From: RBG-16-64-43 sp964353865
GTDB taxonomy: Bacteria > Chloroflexota > Anaerolineae > Anaerolineales > RBG-16-64-43
Assembly (NCBI GenBank): GCA_964353865.1
Contig: CAYGXJ010000065.1
Coordinates: forward strand, 1-23,899
Direction of reading: 5' to 3'
Length of the DNA stretch: 23,899 bases
Shown here in pieces: positions 15,679 through 23,767 of the stretch. The first letter of the stretch is position 1; each line of letters opens with the position of its first letter. The notes below the pieces were generated by a model. The model searched no databases. It was not told the origin of the DNA and was given only the letters and a program-made list of their open reading frames with translations. Made by a program: the position numbers and the translations under genes.

Positions 15679-16785
15679 CTACGCGGCCTGAGCGGTCAGG
15701 GGTGCGATGATATGGCGCAGGCTTTCCAAATGCCCCGCCGCGCGGAACCAGCGGGTGAAGTTGAGGCTGTGGCGCAGGAAGATCAGATACTCTTGCGGGT
15801 CAACCTCTTTGTTGTAGAAGTCGAGCACCGTCCAATTGAGCACGTAATGGCTGGCCGCATTGATCAAGTGAGGCAGGTAGCGGCCCTCGGAGGCCGAGAG
15901 CGGGGCAAGCCCCGCCTGCCCGGCCAACGCACTCTGATAGGCGGCGAGGTACATGGCCACCTCCGCCAGGCGCAACTCGCCATCCTGCTCGCCTTCCCAG
16001 GTGGCAAAGAAGTACCACAACGCCAGGGCCACGTCGAATGCACGCAAATCCACCTTCGACCAGTCAAAATCGAACAACCCGGTGACTTCGGAGCCGCGGA
16101 ACTTGAGGTTGCCCGGGTGGTAATCGCAGTGAATGATGAGCTGCGGCATGCGCCGCGCCTCGGGCTCAGCCAGCACGGCCAGTGTTTCTCGCAAGTCGCG
16201 CCGCAGGAATTGGAGATGCTCGATCAGGCACGCATCGAAGACCGTGTTCTTCGAGCGCTGGGGAGTCCCGTCCAGATACTGCCCCATTTCCGACAACAGA
16301 TCGAGAATCCTGGACTCCGCGCGCTGACCGCGAGGCACGAATCCGTTCAAAGCGCGGTGAAACTGCGCCTGGACGATTCCCGAATTGCGGATCTCTGCAG
16401 GCGGGCAGCGCGGGCCAACCCAGGTGTAGCGGTCGTCATCCGGGAGGAAGTCGAAGATGGCATAGAAGGCGCCCTCGCGATCCTCCGAGCCGGCGAGGCG
16501 GTGCAGATAGGTCTTCCCCTCACGAGTTGTGTGCAAACGCGCCACCGGCGGCGAGCCCGCCTCCACCAGGCGTTCGATCACGGAATGCTCAAACTCGATC
16601 TCCTCTTCGCGGATGCCTCGCTTGTACTTGCGCAGGAAGTAGCGCGTGGGTTTGCCGTCCTTGACCAAGTCAACGCCGAAGCTGGCGTTGACAAAGCCGC
16701 GCTCGTTGCGCTCGAGCCGGATCAAATCGCCCAGGTCGTAGTGGCGCAGGACGTCGCGGAGCTCGATAGCCGCATCAGAAGACAT
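15679..16785 (-). CDS. APH-fold (aminoglycoside/homoserine/choline kinase-like) phosphotransferase
   Basis: A 368-residue protein with the kinase catalytic loop IIHCDYHPGN (His219, Asp221, Asn226) and the metal-binding FDFD (Asp239), followed by DLRAFDVALALWYF. The N-lobe includes NASFGVDL and YFLRKYKRG. This is the APH superfamily, closest by eye to ThrB-type (type II) homoserine kinases and related small-molecule kinases. The substrate cannot be read off the sequence; a small alcohol, sugar or amino alcohol is likely. GGAG at 16790-16793, four bases before the ATG, supports the start. It is the first gene of a short minus-strand unit with the PHP gene. A kinase next to a phosphoesterase suggests a shared phospho-metabolite. 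Confidence 0.87.
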   Translation of the reverse strand: MSSDAAIELRDVLRHYDLGDLIRLERNERGFVNASFGVDLVKDGKPTRYFLRKYKRGIREEEIEFEHSVIERLVEAGSPPVARLHTTREGKTYLHRLAGSEDREGAFYAIFDFLPDDDRYTWVGPRCPPAEIRNSGIVQAQFHRALNGFVPRGQRAESRILDLLSEMGQYLDGTPQRSKNTVFDACLIEHLQFLRRDLRETLAVLAEPEARRMPQLIIHCDYHPGNLKFRGSEVTGLFDFDWSKVDLRAFDVALALWYFFATWEGEQDGELRLAEVAMYLAAYQSALAGQAGLAPLSASEGRYLPHLINAASHYVLNWTVLDFYNKEVDPQEYLIFLRHSLNFTRWFRAAGHLESLRHIIAPLTAQAA

Positions 16786-17179
16786 GGGGCTCCATTTTGG
16801 CGGGAGCGGGCAACTCGAAAGCAGGCTGGAATGCGCGGCAACCCGGCCGCAACGTCAAGAACCTTGCATACGGATCCCGAGCCTCCGCCGATGCATCCAG
16901 GCTCCCGATTGGGCAGGTGACACATTGCGATTCTAAGCGCAATTGCCCGACACGGTCGATCGTTTTGGCTTTCACCCCGTCCACCGCACGCGGCCGGTCA
17001 TCGAAACGACATCACTGGTCAATGACGGGGTCAACCCTGGGGCGCAAGCCGGCAGCATGCTCTGCTCAAACGATAAGTCACTTACCGAAATGGACCACTC
17101 CCCATCGCACCATCCCAATCCCATGCCTTCAGGGATCCCCCCTGTTCCTCCACGATCTGTCACTCCATTGAAGAAGGTG
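16786..17179. other. Divergent intergenic region without a convincing gene
   Basis: No reading frame here looks coding. A short inverted repeat ATTGCG/CGCAAT sits at 16924-16929 and 16938-16943. On the minus strand it includes a TAGAAT box (16935-16930) that could serve the kinase gene with a weak -35. The rest of the gap holds the thioredoxin promoter and leader hairpin listed separately. Confidence 0.45.
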
Positions 17180-17209
17180 ATGACAGACCGGCCCTGAGGA
17201 TGGTAGAAT
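17180..17209 (+). promoter_or_regulatory. Candidate sigma70-type promoter for thioredoxin
   Basis: A -35-like ATGACA at 17180-17185 and a -10-like TAGAAT at 17204-17209 are separated by 18 bp, each matching the consensus at five of six positions. The predicted start near 17216 places the leader hairpin at the very 5' end of the mRNA. Confidence 0.55.
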
Positions 17210-17217
17210 CTCATTGT

Positions 17218-17241
17218 CCGGGCGGGAGACTCCCCGCCCGG
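17218..17241 (+). other. GC-rich hairpin at the 5' end of the thioredoxin leader
   Basis: A perfect 9-bp stem CCGGGCGGG / CCCGCCCGG (17218-17226 and 17233-17241) with loop AGACTC lies about 60 bases before the thioredoxin ATG. No T-run follows, so it is not a typical terminator. It may protect the mRNA 5' end or regulate initiation. Confidence 0.5.
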
Positions 17242-17302
17242 GTTGCGTGCGCAAACCCCGTCCGCTCCCTTCGCCGAAGGGATGCTCTCTGGTAGAGGGC
17301 GA

Positions 17303-17632
17303 ATGACTGATCTCGTACATTTCTCCGCAGATACATTCTCCGCCGAGGTCCTGGCCTGGCCGACGCCGGTGCTGGTCGAGTTCGGTGCGGAGTGGTGTCA
17401 TCCGTGCAAGCAGCTCGAACCGATCCTCAAAGAACTTGCCAGCTTGTGGGACGGCAAGCTGAAACTGGGCCAAGTGGATGTCGACCAGGACCCCGATCTG
17501 GCCATGCAGTTTGGCGTGATGGGCGTGCCCACGCTGATCCTGTTCTTGGCTGGGCAGCCGGCCGAACGGCTGACAGGCTTTCAGCCGCGCGAGCGCCTGC
17601 GCGCCAAGATCGAACCGCATCTGCCCGCCTAG
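17303..17632 (+). CDS. Thioredoxin-family protein with a CHPC active site
   Basis: From ATG 17303 the product has 109 residues, the normal size of a single-domain thioredoxin. An upstream TTG at 17243 would add 20 residues unlike the family, so I rejected it. The active site is WCHPCK (Cys32, Cys35) instead of the usual WCGPC, and the cis-proline is present in GVPTLILF. The protein has no signal peptide and is expected to be cytosolic, reducing disulfides with electrons from a thioredoxin reductase not seen here. It stands alone with its own promoter-like region and a strong terminator. The His in the CxxC loop should shift the redox potential; its partner is unknown. Confidence 0.92.
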   Translation: MTDLVHFSADTFSAEVLAWPTPVLVEFGAEWCHPCKQLEPILKELASLWDGKLKLGQVDVDQDPDLAMQFGVMGVPTLILFLAGQPAERLTGFQPRERLRAKIEPHLPA

Positions 17633-17655
17633 CTCATTGCGGCCCTCTCAAACGC

Positions 17656-17693
17656 CGAGCCCACGCGTGCATAAACCGCGTGGGCTCGCTTTT
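17656..17693 (+). terminator. Intrinsic terminator after thioredoxin
   Basis: A 12-bp perfect stem CGAGCCCACGCG / CGCGTGGGCTCG (17656-17667 and 17677-17688) with a 9-base loop is followed by CTTTT. It lies in the 81-base gap between the convergent thioredoxin and receiver genes and may also stop minus-strand transcripts, though the T-run on that side is weak. Confidence 0.85.
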
Positions 17694-17713
17694 CTGGATC
17701 GGGGCCGCGCGCC

Positions 17714-18088
17714 CTAAGTGCTACGGGGCGGCAGCGCTTGTATCCGCTTGAGCAGTTCCGCGGAGTCGATCTCTTTGAGCAAATACTCATGCGCGCCGGC
17801 GCGGCGCACGGCGCGCCGCTCCCAGGCTACATCGTAAGTCGTGAGCACCACCACCTGCGGGTTCCAGGCTGAGCGCGCGGCCTGGCGCACAAGCTCTAGC
17901 CCCAGACCATCCTCGCGCTTGCTCTCGATGAGGATCACCTGCGGGCGCAGACGCTCCACCTCGCGCAGCGCGTCCTGCGCGTCGCCCGCTTGCCCCACCA
18001 GCTCAACCCCCTCGATGTTGCTGAGCCGCTCGGCCAGCGCCTCGCGCACCTGCGCGTGCTCTTCGATGAGGTAAACCTGCAAATCCAT
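17714..18088 (-). CDS. Stand-alone receiver-domain protein with Glu at the phospho-acceptor position
   Basis: I chose ATG 18088 because it begins the receiver fold exactly; the longer frame adds 43 residues unlike any domain. The 124-residue product is one response-regulator receiver with no output domain. The conserved Thr (Thr83/Thr84 in VVVLTTYD) and Lys105 in YLLKEID are present. The acidic pair is Glu9-Glu10 (IEEH in place of VDDH), and the phospho-acceptor position is Glu55 (ILIES) where Asp is normal. Glu at this site often mimics phosphorylation, so the protein may be locked active or act without phosphate transfer. It lies 152 bases downstream of the histidine kinase on the same strand and has its own promoter-like sequence. 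Confidence 0.85.
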   Translation of the reverse strand: MDLQVYLIEEHAQVREALAERLSNIEGVELVGQAGDAQDALREVERLRPQVILIESKREDGLGLELVRQAARSAWNPQVVVLTTYDVAWERRAVRRAGAHEYLLKEIDSAELLKRIQALPPRST

Positions 18089-18131
18089 GGCCCCACACAG
18101 GCGCCCACCGTCTGCGAGCGCCCTGCCTAGC

Positions 18132-18159
18132 AGTATAGGTTCGGCCGTGGGCGTTCCAA
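18132..18159 (-). promoter_or_regulatory. Candidate promoter for the receiver gene
   Basis: On the minus strand, TTGGAA (18159-18154) and TATACT (18137-18132) are separated by 16 bp, about 45 bases upstream of the ATG. This suggests the receiver can be transcribed separately from the kinase gene. Confidence 0.4.
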
Positions 18160-18240
18160 GTGATGATTGTCCGTGCGCTCGGGGCAACGTGTCACCCCAC
18201 CCGGCGCCGCAACGCAAATATCAGGGGAAATGTGCGAGGT

Positions 18241-19935
18241 TCAGCGCACCGGCGCTTCCGCCCGAGCCGGGATGCGCACCGAGACCCGCGTGCCTTTGCC
18301 CTTCTCGGAGACGATCGTCGCTTCGCCACCCGAGGCGCGGGCGCGCTCTTCGATGTTGGTCAGCCCGTGCCCGAGAATGCGCTTCTCGGCCTCCGGGCTG
18401 AAGCCGCGACCGTTGTCCTCGACGATCAGCCCGTACCACTCGTTTTCCTTGGAGAAGGTAATCCGGACGCGCGTGGCGCGCGCATGCTTGGCCACGTTGG
18501 CCAGCGCCTCTTGGGCAATGTGATACAGGGCATTGGTCGAGTGCTGGCTGAGCGCGCCCACGGCCCCATCGGAGATGTGCAGGTCGACGTGCGCCAGAGT
18601 TTGCGCGCGGAATTCGCGCGCGAGCTGCCTCAAGCCCTCGGAGAAGTTGTCGTAAGCGATGCGCTGCGGCTTCATGTCGAGGATGTACGCGCGGATGTCG
18701 CGGATGACGGTGTTCAAGCCGCCGATGGCTTTGTCGAGCCGGTTGCGCACGAGGGCCGGGTTCTCATCCAGGCTGAGCATGCCGTCCTCAAGCGTCAGCC
18801 CCACGGCATAGATCGACTGGATGATGCCGTCGTGCAGGTCCATGCCGATGCGCTCGCGCTCTTCAAGCACCGCCAGGCGCTGCGACTTGCGTAGCAGCAG
18901 CGCGTTCTCCACAGCCTCGCCAATGGTCAAGCCCAGCGACTGGAAAAGCTGGCGCTGGCGCGGTTCGAAATCCAAGCGTTCGTCGGTGGCCAGCGTGAGC
19001 ACGCCCAGCACTTGATCCTTGGAGACGAGTGGCAGACAGATCACGGACTGGCAACGGTCATCGGCCAGGTCGGCCACCAGGCCTGCCGACTCGGCTTGGG
19101 CCTTGTTCGTGATGAGCAGTTCCCGCCGCGCCGCGACCTGCCCCAGGACGCCCTCGCCGATGCGGAAGCGGTCACGTTTCCAGACGGACGTCGGGCGCTG
19201 CCCGCGCCGCAGAACGAGTGGGAACTCCCCATTGCGGTCCTCGTCCAGGAAGACCTCGGCCGATTGAGCGTGGTAGTGCCGCGCAATGACCTCCATCGAC
19301 TTCTCTAGCAACTCGTTCAGGTCGAGCGTCATGCCGCCAGCCGATGCCACGCTGTTCAGAATGCCGAGTTCTTCGTTGCTGCGTTCGAGTTCGCGCTCTT
19401 TGGTCTGCAGCTGGATGTAGTGGCGGGCATTGTCGATGGCCACCGCGGCGTAGGCCGCCAGCATCTCGCCCAATTTTTCATCTTCGTCGTCAAAGGCTCG
19501 GCCGCCGCGCTTCTCGGTGACGTAGATCTGGCCGATGCCGGTCCCCATCAACATGATCGGGACACCCAAAAAAGTGCGCATCGACGGATGGTTGGCCGGA
19601 AAGCCAACCGAGTTGGGGTGCGCGCCGAGATCCTCAAGGCGCAGCGTGCGCCGCTCCTTGAGCAGCAGGCCAATCAGCCCGCGGCCCTCCGGCGGGTGCG
19701 GGATGCGCTGCACCTCCTCGGGCGCCATGCCGGCAGTGACGAAGCGTTCCAGCCCGCCTTTGCCGTCGGGAATCCCGATCGCCGCATAGCGCGCGTGAAG
19801 CAGCTCCAGCGCCGCCTCGGCGATGCGACGCAACACGATCTCCAGGTCGCGCTCACGGACCAGCTCGAGCGATAGGCGATGGAGTGTGTCGAGGGGGGAT
19901 TTGGTGGCGAAATCGAATGCGACAGACTCGGTCAT
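18241..19935 (-). CDS. Cytoplasmic double-GAF histidine kinase, NarL/DegS type (HisKA_3)
   Basis: From ATG 19935 the product has 564 residues. Two GAF sensor domains lie at about 22-170 and 200-350, with a helical linker (TKERELERSNEELGILNS) between them. The HisKA_3 dimerisation region follows, with phospho-acceptor His368 in ERIGMDLHDGIIQS. The ATPase domain has an N-box (HIAQEALANVAKHA), VEDNGRGF and GHGLTNIEERARASGG. There is no membrane segment, so it senses a cytoplasmic signal, perhaps a redox state, gas or small ligand. The frame is open further upstream, but the added sequence does not look like protein; ATG 19944 (three residues longer) is also possible. Its natural partner would be a NarL-type regulator with a DNA-binding domain; the adjacent receiver is atypical. 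Confidence 0.92.
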   Translation of the reverse strand: MTESVAFDFATKSPLDTLHRLSLELVRERDLEIVLRRIAEAALELLHARYAAIGIPDGKGGLERFVTAGMAPEEVQRIPHPPEGRGLIGLLLKERRTLRLEDLGAHPNSVGFPANHPSMRTFLGVPIMLMGTGIGQIYVTEKRGGRAFDDEDEKLGEMLAAYAAVAIDNARHYIQLQTKERELERSNEELGILNSVASAGGMTLDLNELLEKSMEVIARHYHAQSAEVFLDEDRNGEFPLVLRRGQRPTSVWKRDRFRIGEGVLGQVAARRELLITNKAQAESAGLVADLADDRCQSVICLPLVSKDQVLGVLTLATDERLDFEPRQRQLFQSLGLTIGEAVENALLLRKSQRLAVLEERERIGMDLHDGIIQSIYAVGLTLEDGMLSLDENPALVRNRLDKAIGGLNTVIRDIRAYILDMKPQRIAYDNFSEGLRQLAREFRAQTLAHVDLHISDGAVGALSQHSTNALYHIAQEALANVAKHARATRVRITFSKENEWYGLIVEDNGRGFSPEAEKRILGHGLTNIEERARASGGEATIVSEKGKGTRVSVRIPARAEAPVR

Positions 19936-19944
19936 GCTTCCCAT

Positions 19945-19973
19945 ATTGTAGCGCAGGTCGGCCCAGGCCACAA
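19945..19973 (-). promoter_or_regulatory. Candidate promoter of the histidine kinase gene
   Basis: On the minus strand, TTGTGG (19973-19968) and TACAAT (19950-19945) are 17 bp apart. The predicted start near 19938 would leave almost no leader before ATG 19935, with GGGAAG directly in front of it. Confidence 0.4.
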
Positions 19974-20182
19974 GGATTAAGGAATTCCAAGGCACTATCG
20001 ATGCTCGTTGGAAGAGGGCACAGCACGCCTCAAGGAGGCTCGCACTCGGGCGGCGCACGCATGAAGGCCACATTGGGCACACCCGCTTCACGTGTGGGCG
20101 AATGCTGGCGCGGCGCGCTTCCTGTTGGAAGACGCAGGACGAGAGCGGCTTTGGCCAGATTCTCCTTGCCGACGGGCGCAAG
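19974..20182. other. Intergenic stretch between leuS and the kinase gene, nothing recognised
   Basis: Together with the flanking sites the gap from 19936 to 20261 is 326 bases. Apart from the promoter and hairpins listed separately I see no gene or repeat in it. Confidence 0.4.
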
Positions 20183-20250
20183 AGGGCTGCCCGGGAGGGG
20201 CAGCCCTTGGTCGTACGATGCGCTTGTTCCGCCTGCGATTCTTCGCAGGC
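20183..20250 (-). terminator. Tandem hairpins downstream of leuS, likely terminator
   Basis: Reading along the minus strand after the leuS stop, the first hairpin is GCCTGCG/CGCAGGC (20231-20237 and 20244-20250). The second is a perfect 10-bp stem AGGGCTGCCC / GGGCAGCCCT (20183-20192 and 20198-20207) followed only by CTCTTG. The U-run is weak, so termination may be inefficient. Confidence 0.5.
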
Positions 20251-20261
20251 CGCCAGCCGCA

Positions 20262-23200
20262 TCAGACAACGATATTGACCAGCCTGCCCTTCACCACCAC
20301 CACCTGGCGCGGCCTCTTGCCCTCCAGCCAGCGTTTGACCGATTCCGAAGCTAACGCCTTCTCGCGCGCCTCACTCTCCGAGATATCGGCCGGCACCACC
20401 AGCCGGTCGCGCACTTTGCCGTTGACTTGCAGGACCAGGGTGATTGTCTCATCCACCGCCAGCGCGGCATCGAAGGCCGGCCAGCGCTGCTGGTGCACCG
20501 ATCCCTTGCGCCCCAATCGGTGCCAGACTTCTTCGGCCAGGAAGGGGGCAATGGGCGCGAGCATCAAGAGCAGCGCCTCCAGCGCCTGGTGATACACCTC
20601 GGCCGACACCGGGCGGCCAGCCGCCTCGCCGATGGCGTTGGTGTATTCCATCATGGCGGAGATGGCCGTGTTGAAGCGGAAGCCTTCGATATCGCCCGAG
20701 ACTTTGCGGATAGTCTTGTGTGTGATGCGAGCCAGATCCCGGTCGAGCGCCGGCGTGGACTCCTCCGCAGCGGGCGGCGTGGCGCGGGCGAGCAGCAACT
20801 CCCAGGCCCGGCGCAGCCAGCGATACGTGCCGGCCAGGCCATTGGTGTTCCAGGGCGTCGTCTGCTCGAATTCGGAAATGAACATCTCGTAGGCGCGCAG
20901 CGCGTCGGCGCCGTACTCCGCGATCACCTCATCCGGTGTGATCACATTGCCCTTGCTCTTCGACATCTTCTCCTTGCCATCGGGGGCCAGGATCATACCC
21001 TGGTTGCGCAGGCGCTTGAACGGCTCGACAAACGGCACAAACTCAAGGTCGTGCAGGACCTTGGTCCAGAAGCGAGCATAGAGGAGATGCATTACCGCGT
21101 GCTCCGCGCCGCCCACGTACATATCCACCGGCAGCCAGTAAGCCGCCTGCTCCTTGTCGAAGGCCGCTTTCTTGTTGTGTGGATCCGCGAAGCGCAAGAA
21201 GTACCACGACGAGCAGGCGAACGTGCCCATCGTGTCGGTCTCGCGCCGGCCACGGGTGCCGTCGGGCAAGGTGACATTCACGAACTTGGAGATCGTCGCC
21301 AGCGGCGATTCGCCGGTGGCGGTCGGCTCGTAGCTCTCGACGTCCGGCAGGCGCACCGGCAGCTCCTCTTCGCGCACCGGCACCTCGGCCTGCTCGGTGT
21401 GGACGACCGGGATGGGCGTGCCCCAGTAGCGCTGGCGGCTGATGCCCCAGTCGCGCAGTTTGTAATTGACCCGCCGCAGGCCCTTGCCCTCGCGCTCGAG
21501 CCACTGGGTGACGCGCGCCACGGCCACCTCCCCCGGGGTGCCACTAAATGCGCCGGAGTGGATCATCGCGCCGTACTCGACGTGGAACAACGCGTCACGG
21601 TAGAAGTCAACCGCGTGCAGCATCTCCATCACCGTGCGCTTGCCGCGCACGTCCGGCTCGAGCGCCTGGCAGCGCGCGAGGATGTGCTGCTCGCTATCCA
21701 TCCCCTCCCAGCCCTGGGTGCCGTCGGCAAAGATGAACAGCCAGCGCGTGCCAACCACTTCGTTCCACGAATCCGGCCGCACGTGCTGGGCCGCGATCTC
21801 AATGTAGCGCTCGACCTTGGCCGGCGGAATGGTGATGTACAGCGAGCCCTGGCGTTCTTCAAACGGAATGGCCTCGCGGCGCAATGCCTCGGCGAAGCCC
21901 TCACTCATTGTGCCCCCCAGGGCAAAGGACTTGGTCAGTCCGTCGGTGCGTTCGATGACCGGCAGGATGGGCAGCCCGTACTTGAGGGCGAAGGCGAAGT
22001 CGCGCTCGTCGTGCCCGGGCACGGCCATGATCGCGCCGGTGCCGTAGCCGCTCAACACGTAATCGGCCACCCACACCGGTATACGCCGGCCGTCGACCGG
22101 GTTTACGGCGTAGGCACCGGTGAACACGCCGGTCTTGTCCTTCTCGGCGGCGGTGCGGTCGGCCTCGCTCATCCGCCGCGCGGCGGCGGCGTACGCCTCC
22201 ACCTCGGCGCGCTGCTCGGGGGTGGTGAGATGCGCGACGGCGGCATGCTCCGGCGCAAGCACCATGAAGGTGGCGCCCCACAACGTATCCGGCCGCGTGG
22301 TGAACACCCGCAACGGCCCGGCCTGGGTGGCGAAATCGACCTCCGCGCCTTCGCTGCGCCCGATCCAGTTGCGCTGCATGGTCTTGATATGCTCGGGCCA
22401 ATCGATCGCGTCGAGGTCCGAGAGCAGGCGGTCGGCGTAGGCGGTGATGCGGAAAAACCACTGCATCAGGCGCTTGCGCTCGACCTGCGCCCCGCTGCGC
22501 CAGCCGCGGCCGTCGACGACTTCTTCATTCGCCAGTACGGTCTTATCCACCGGATCCCAGTTGACCTCGGCCGGTGCGCGATAGGCCAGGCGCAACGTGC
22601 CGAGATAATCGCGCTGCTGCGCGAGGGTCATCCTCGTCCACGCCTCGGCGGTCACCGGCTTCGCGCCGGGAATACCGCTCGACCCGCGCCGCGCCAGCTC
22701 TGCCTCGAGTTCGGCGATCGGTCGCGCGCGTTTCGCGCGCGGATCGAACCAGGCGTGGTACAGCCGCAAGAAGATCCACTGCGTCCAGCGGTAGTACTCG
22801 GGCTTGGAGGAGTTGATCTCGCGATCCCAATCGAACGAAATGCCGAGCAATCGGAACTGGCGCTTGTAGTTGGCCGAGAAGCGCTCGATGAGCTTGGCCG
22901 GGTTGGTCTTGAGCTTGATGGCCGCATTCTCGGCCGGCAGGCCAAAGGCGTCCCAGCCCATCGGGTGCAGCACGTTGTAGCCGCGCATGCGATGGTAGCG
23001 GCTGAGCACATCGGTCGGTACGTAGTTACGGCAATGGCCGACGCTCAGGCCGTCGCCCGAGGGATACGGGAAGAAATCGAGGATGTAGGCCTTGGGGCGC
23101 TCGTCGGCCGGGGCGGTTTTGTAGAGACGAGAGGCCTCCCACTTGGCCATCCACGCTGCTTCAAATGCCTGCGGCAGGTATTCCATGCTGCGCGCCTTCG

Positions 23201-23342
23201 AGGGCTTGGCTGCGCGGGGTGTGGCCCGACGCGGCGCGGCCGGTGCGCTGGGCTTGGCCGGTGTCGTGCGTTTGGCCGTGCCGCGGCTCGGCGCAGCACG
23301 CGCGCTGGTTTTCTTCGATGCGGTCTTCTTCTTTGTCGCCAT
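20262..23342 (-). CDS. leuS: Leucyl-tRNA synthetase with a basic N-terminal extension
   Basis: The 1026-residue enzyme charges tRNA-Leu with leucine. A class I catalytic core begins at about residue 53. The HIGH-type motif is SVGH (Ser100-Val-Gly-His103) in PYPSGDGLSVGHCRNY, and KMSKS is at 792-796. The CP1 editing domain shows TTRPDTLWGATFM and GTGAIMAVPGHDERDFAF. The C-terminal anticodon-binding and small domains end with VNGKVRDRL and VVKGRLVNIVV. Residues 1-52 form a Lys/Arg/Ala/Pro-rich tail resembling histone H1 tails, with 16 basic residues. ATG 23342 has GAGGA upstream; Met53 (ATG 23186) has GAAGG eight bases upstream and would give a conventional start. A T-box leader controls the gene. 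Confidence 0.97.
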   Translation of the reverse strand: MATKKKTASKKTSARAAPSRGTAKRTTPAKPSAPAAPRRATPRAAKPSKARSMEYLPQAFEAAWMAKWEASRLYKTAPADERPKAYILDFFPYPSGDGLSVGHCRNYVPTDVLSRYHRMRGYNVLHPMGWDAFGLPAENAAIKLKTNPAKLIERFSANYKRQFRLLGISFDWDREINSSKPEYYRWTQWIFLRLYHAWFDPRAKRARPIAELEAELARRGSSGIPGAKPVTAEAWTRMTLAQQRDYLGTLRLAYRAPAEVNWDPVDKTVLANEEVVDGRGWRSGAQVERKRLMQWFFRITAYADRLLSDLDAIDWPEHIKTMQRNWIGRSEGAEVDFATQAGPLRVFTTRPDTLWGATFMVLAPEHAAVAHLTTPEQRAEVEAYAAAARRMSEADRTAAEKDKTGVFTGAYAVNPVDGRRIPVWVADYVLSGYGTGAIMAVPGHDERDFAFALKYGLPILPVIERTDGLTKSFALGGTMSEGFAEALRREAIPFEERQGSLYITIPPAKVERYIEIAAQHVRPDSWNEVVGTRWLFIFADGTQGWEGMDSEQHILARCQALEPDVRGKRTVMEMLHAVDFYRDALFHVEYGAMIHSGAFSGTPGEVAVARVTQWLEREGKGLRRVNYKLRDWGISRQRYWGTPIPVVHTEQAEVPVREEELPVRLPDVESYEPTATGESPLATISKFVNVTLPDGTRGRRETDTMGTFACSSWYFLRFADPHNKKAAFDKEQAAYWLPVDMYVGGAEHAVMHLLYARFWTKVLHDLEFVPFVEPFKRLRNQGMILAPDGKEKMSKSKGNVITPDEVIAEYGADALRAYEMFISEFEQTTPWNTNGLAGTYRWLRRAWELLLARATPPAAEESTPALDRDLARITHKTIRKVSGDIEGFRFNTAISAMMEYTNAIGEAAGRPVSAEVYHQALEALLLMLAPIAPFLAEEVWHRLGRKGSVHQQRWPAFDAALAVDETITLVLQVNGKVRDRLVVPADISESEAREKALASESVKRWLEGKRPRQVVVVKGRLVNIVV

Positions 23343-23440
23343 GGATCACATCCTCGAGCGATCAGACTGACGCGCGCTGCGGTTGGCGGTAGGGCGTGTC
23401 GCCCTACGCACCCCACGCCGGGCCAGGCCGACCGGCCTCT

Positions 23441-23700
23441 ACAAAAAAGAAACCCCTTCGCTCAGGGACGAAGGGGCAACCTCGCGGTACCACCCTGATT
23501 CCTGGATCGTGCTCCAGGCGCTTATAGCGATAACGGGCAAACCCGCCGCCGTGTGGCGGGGCGCGGCCCCGGTGGGGACCGACCGGCGAGTTCGGCCTCA
23601 TGCGCTCCGCTGCGCTGCGGGGTTTCACCGCACGAGAGCTCATGACGCGCTCCCGGCCCCGTTCTCTGGCGGATGGTCTACCGGCCCGCGAGGGGCACTG
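23441..23700 (-). promoter_or_regulatory. T-box riboswitch leader of leuS
   Basis: On the minus strand the hallmark AGGGTGGTACCGCG lies at 23496-23483. It is followed by a terminator with stem CCCCTTCG / CGAAGGGG (23476-23469 and 23460-23453) and the run TTTCTTTTTT (23452-23443). Upstream is a GC-rich Stem I region with AGAGAAC near its base. A GAACTC at 23593-23588 gives a candidate specifier codon CUC for leucine, which fits the downstream leuS. In T-box control uncharged tRNA binds the specifier and the UGG of the T-box bulge, stabilising the antiterminator so that leuS is read when charged tRNA-Leu is scarce. The 5' boundary is approximate and the specifier assignment is an inference. Confidence 0.9.
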
Positions 23701-23729
23701 CTCCGGTACGACGCCGACCTATGGGCAAA

Positions 23730-23760
23730 GGTCAGCCTGAAGACACGCGCCAGGCTGACC
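23730..23760 (-). terminator. Terminator after tRNA-Ala
   Basis: A perfect 10-bp stem GGTCAGCCTG / CAGGCTGACC with an 11-base loop lies 8 bases after the tRNA 3' end and is followed on the minus strand by TTTG. It separates the tRNA transcript from the T-box leader. Confidence 0.7.
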
Positions 23761-23767
23761 GCGAAGG

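Noticed and set aside
15712..16920. Plus-strand open frame of 402 codons opposite the APH-fold kinase
   Set aside because: No domain-like sequence; the minus strand encodes a kinase with an intact catalytic loop.
19936..20262. N-terminal extension of the histidine kinase frame up to 20262
   Set aside because: The extra residues look like translated intergenic DNA, and the region contains hairpins and a promoter-like sequence.
20427..23498. Plus-strand open frame of over 1000 codons opposite leuS
   Set aside because: Shadow frame caused by high GC at codon position three; leuS on the other strand has all its motifs.
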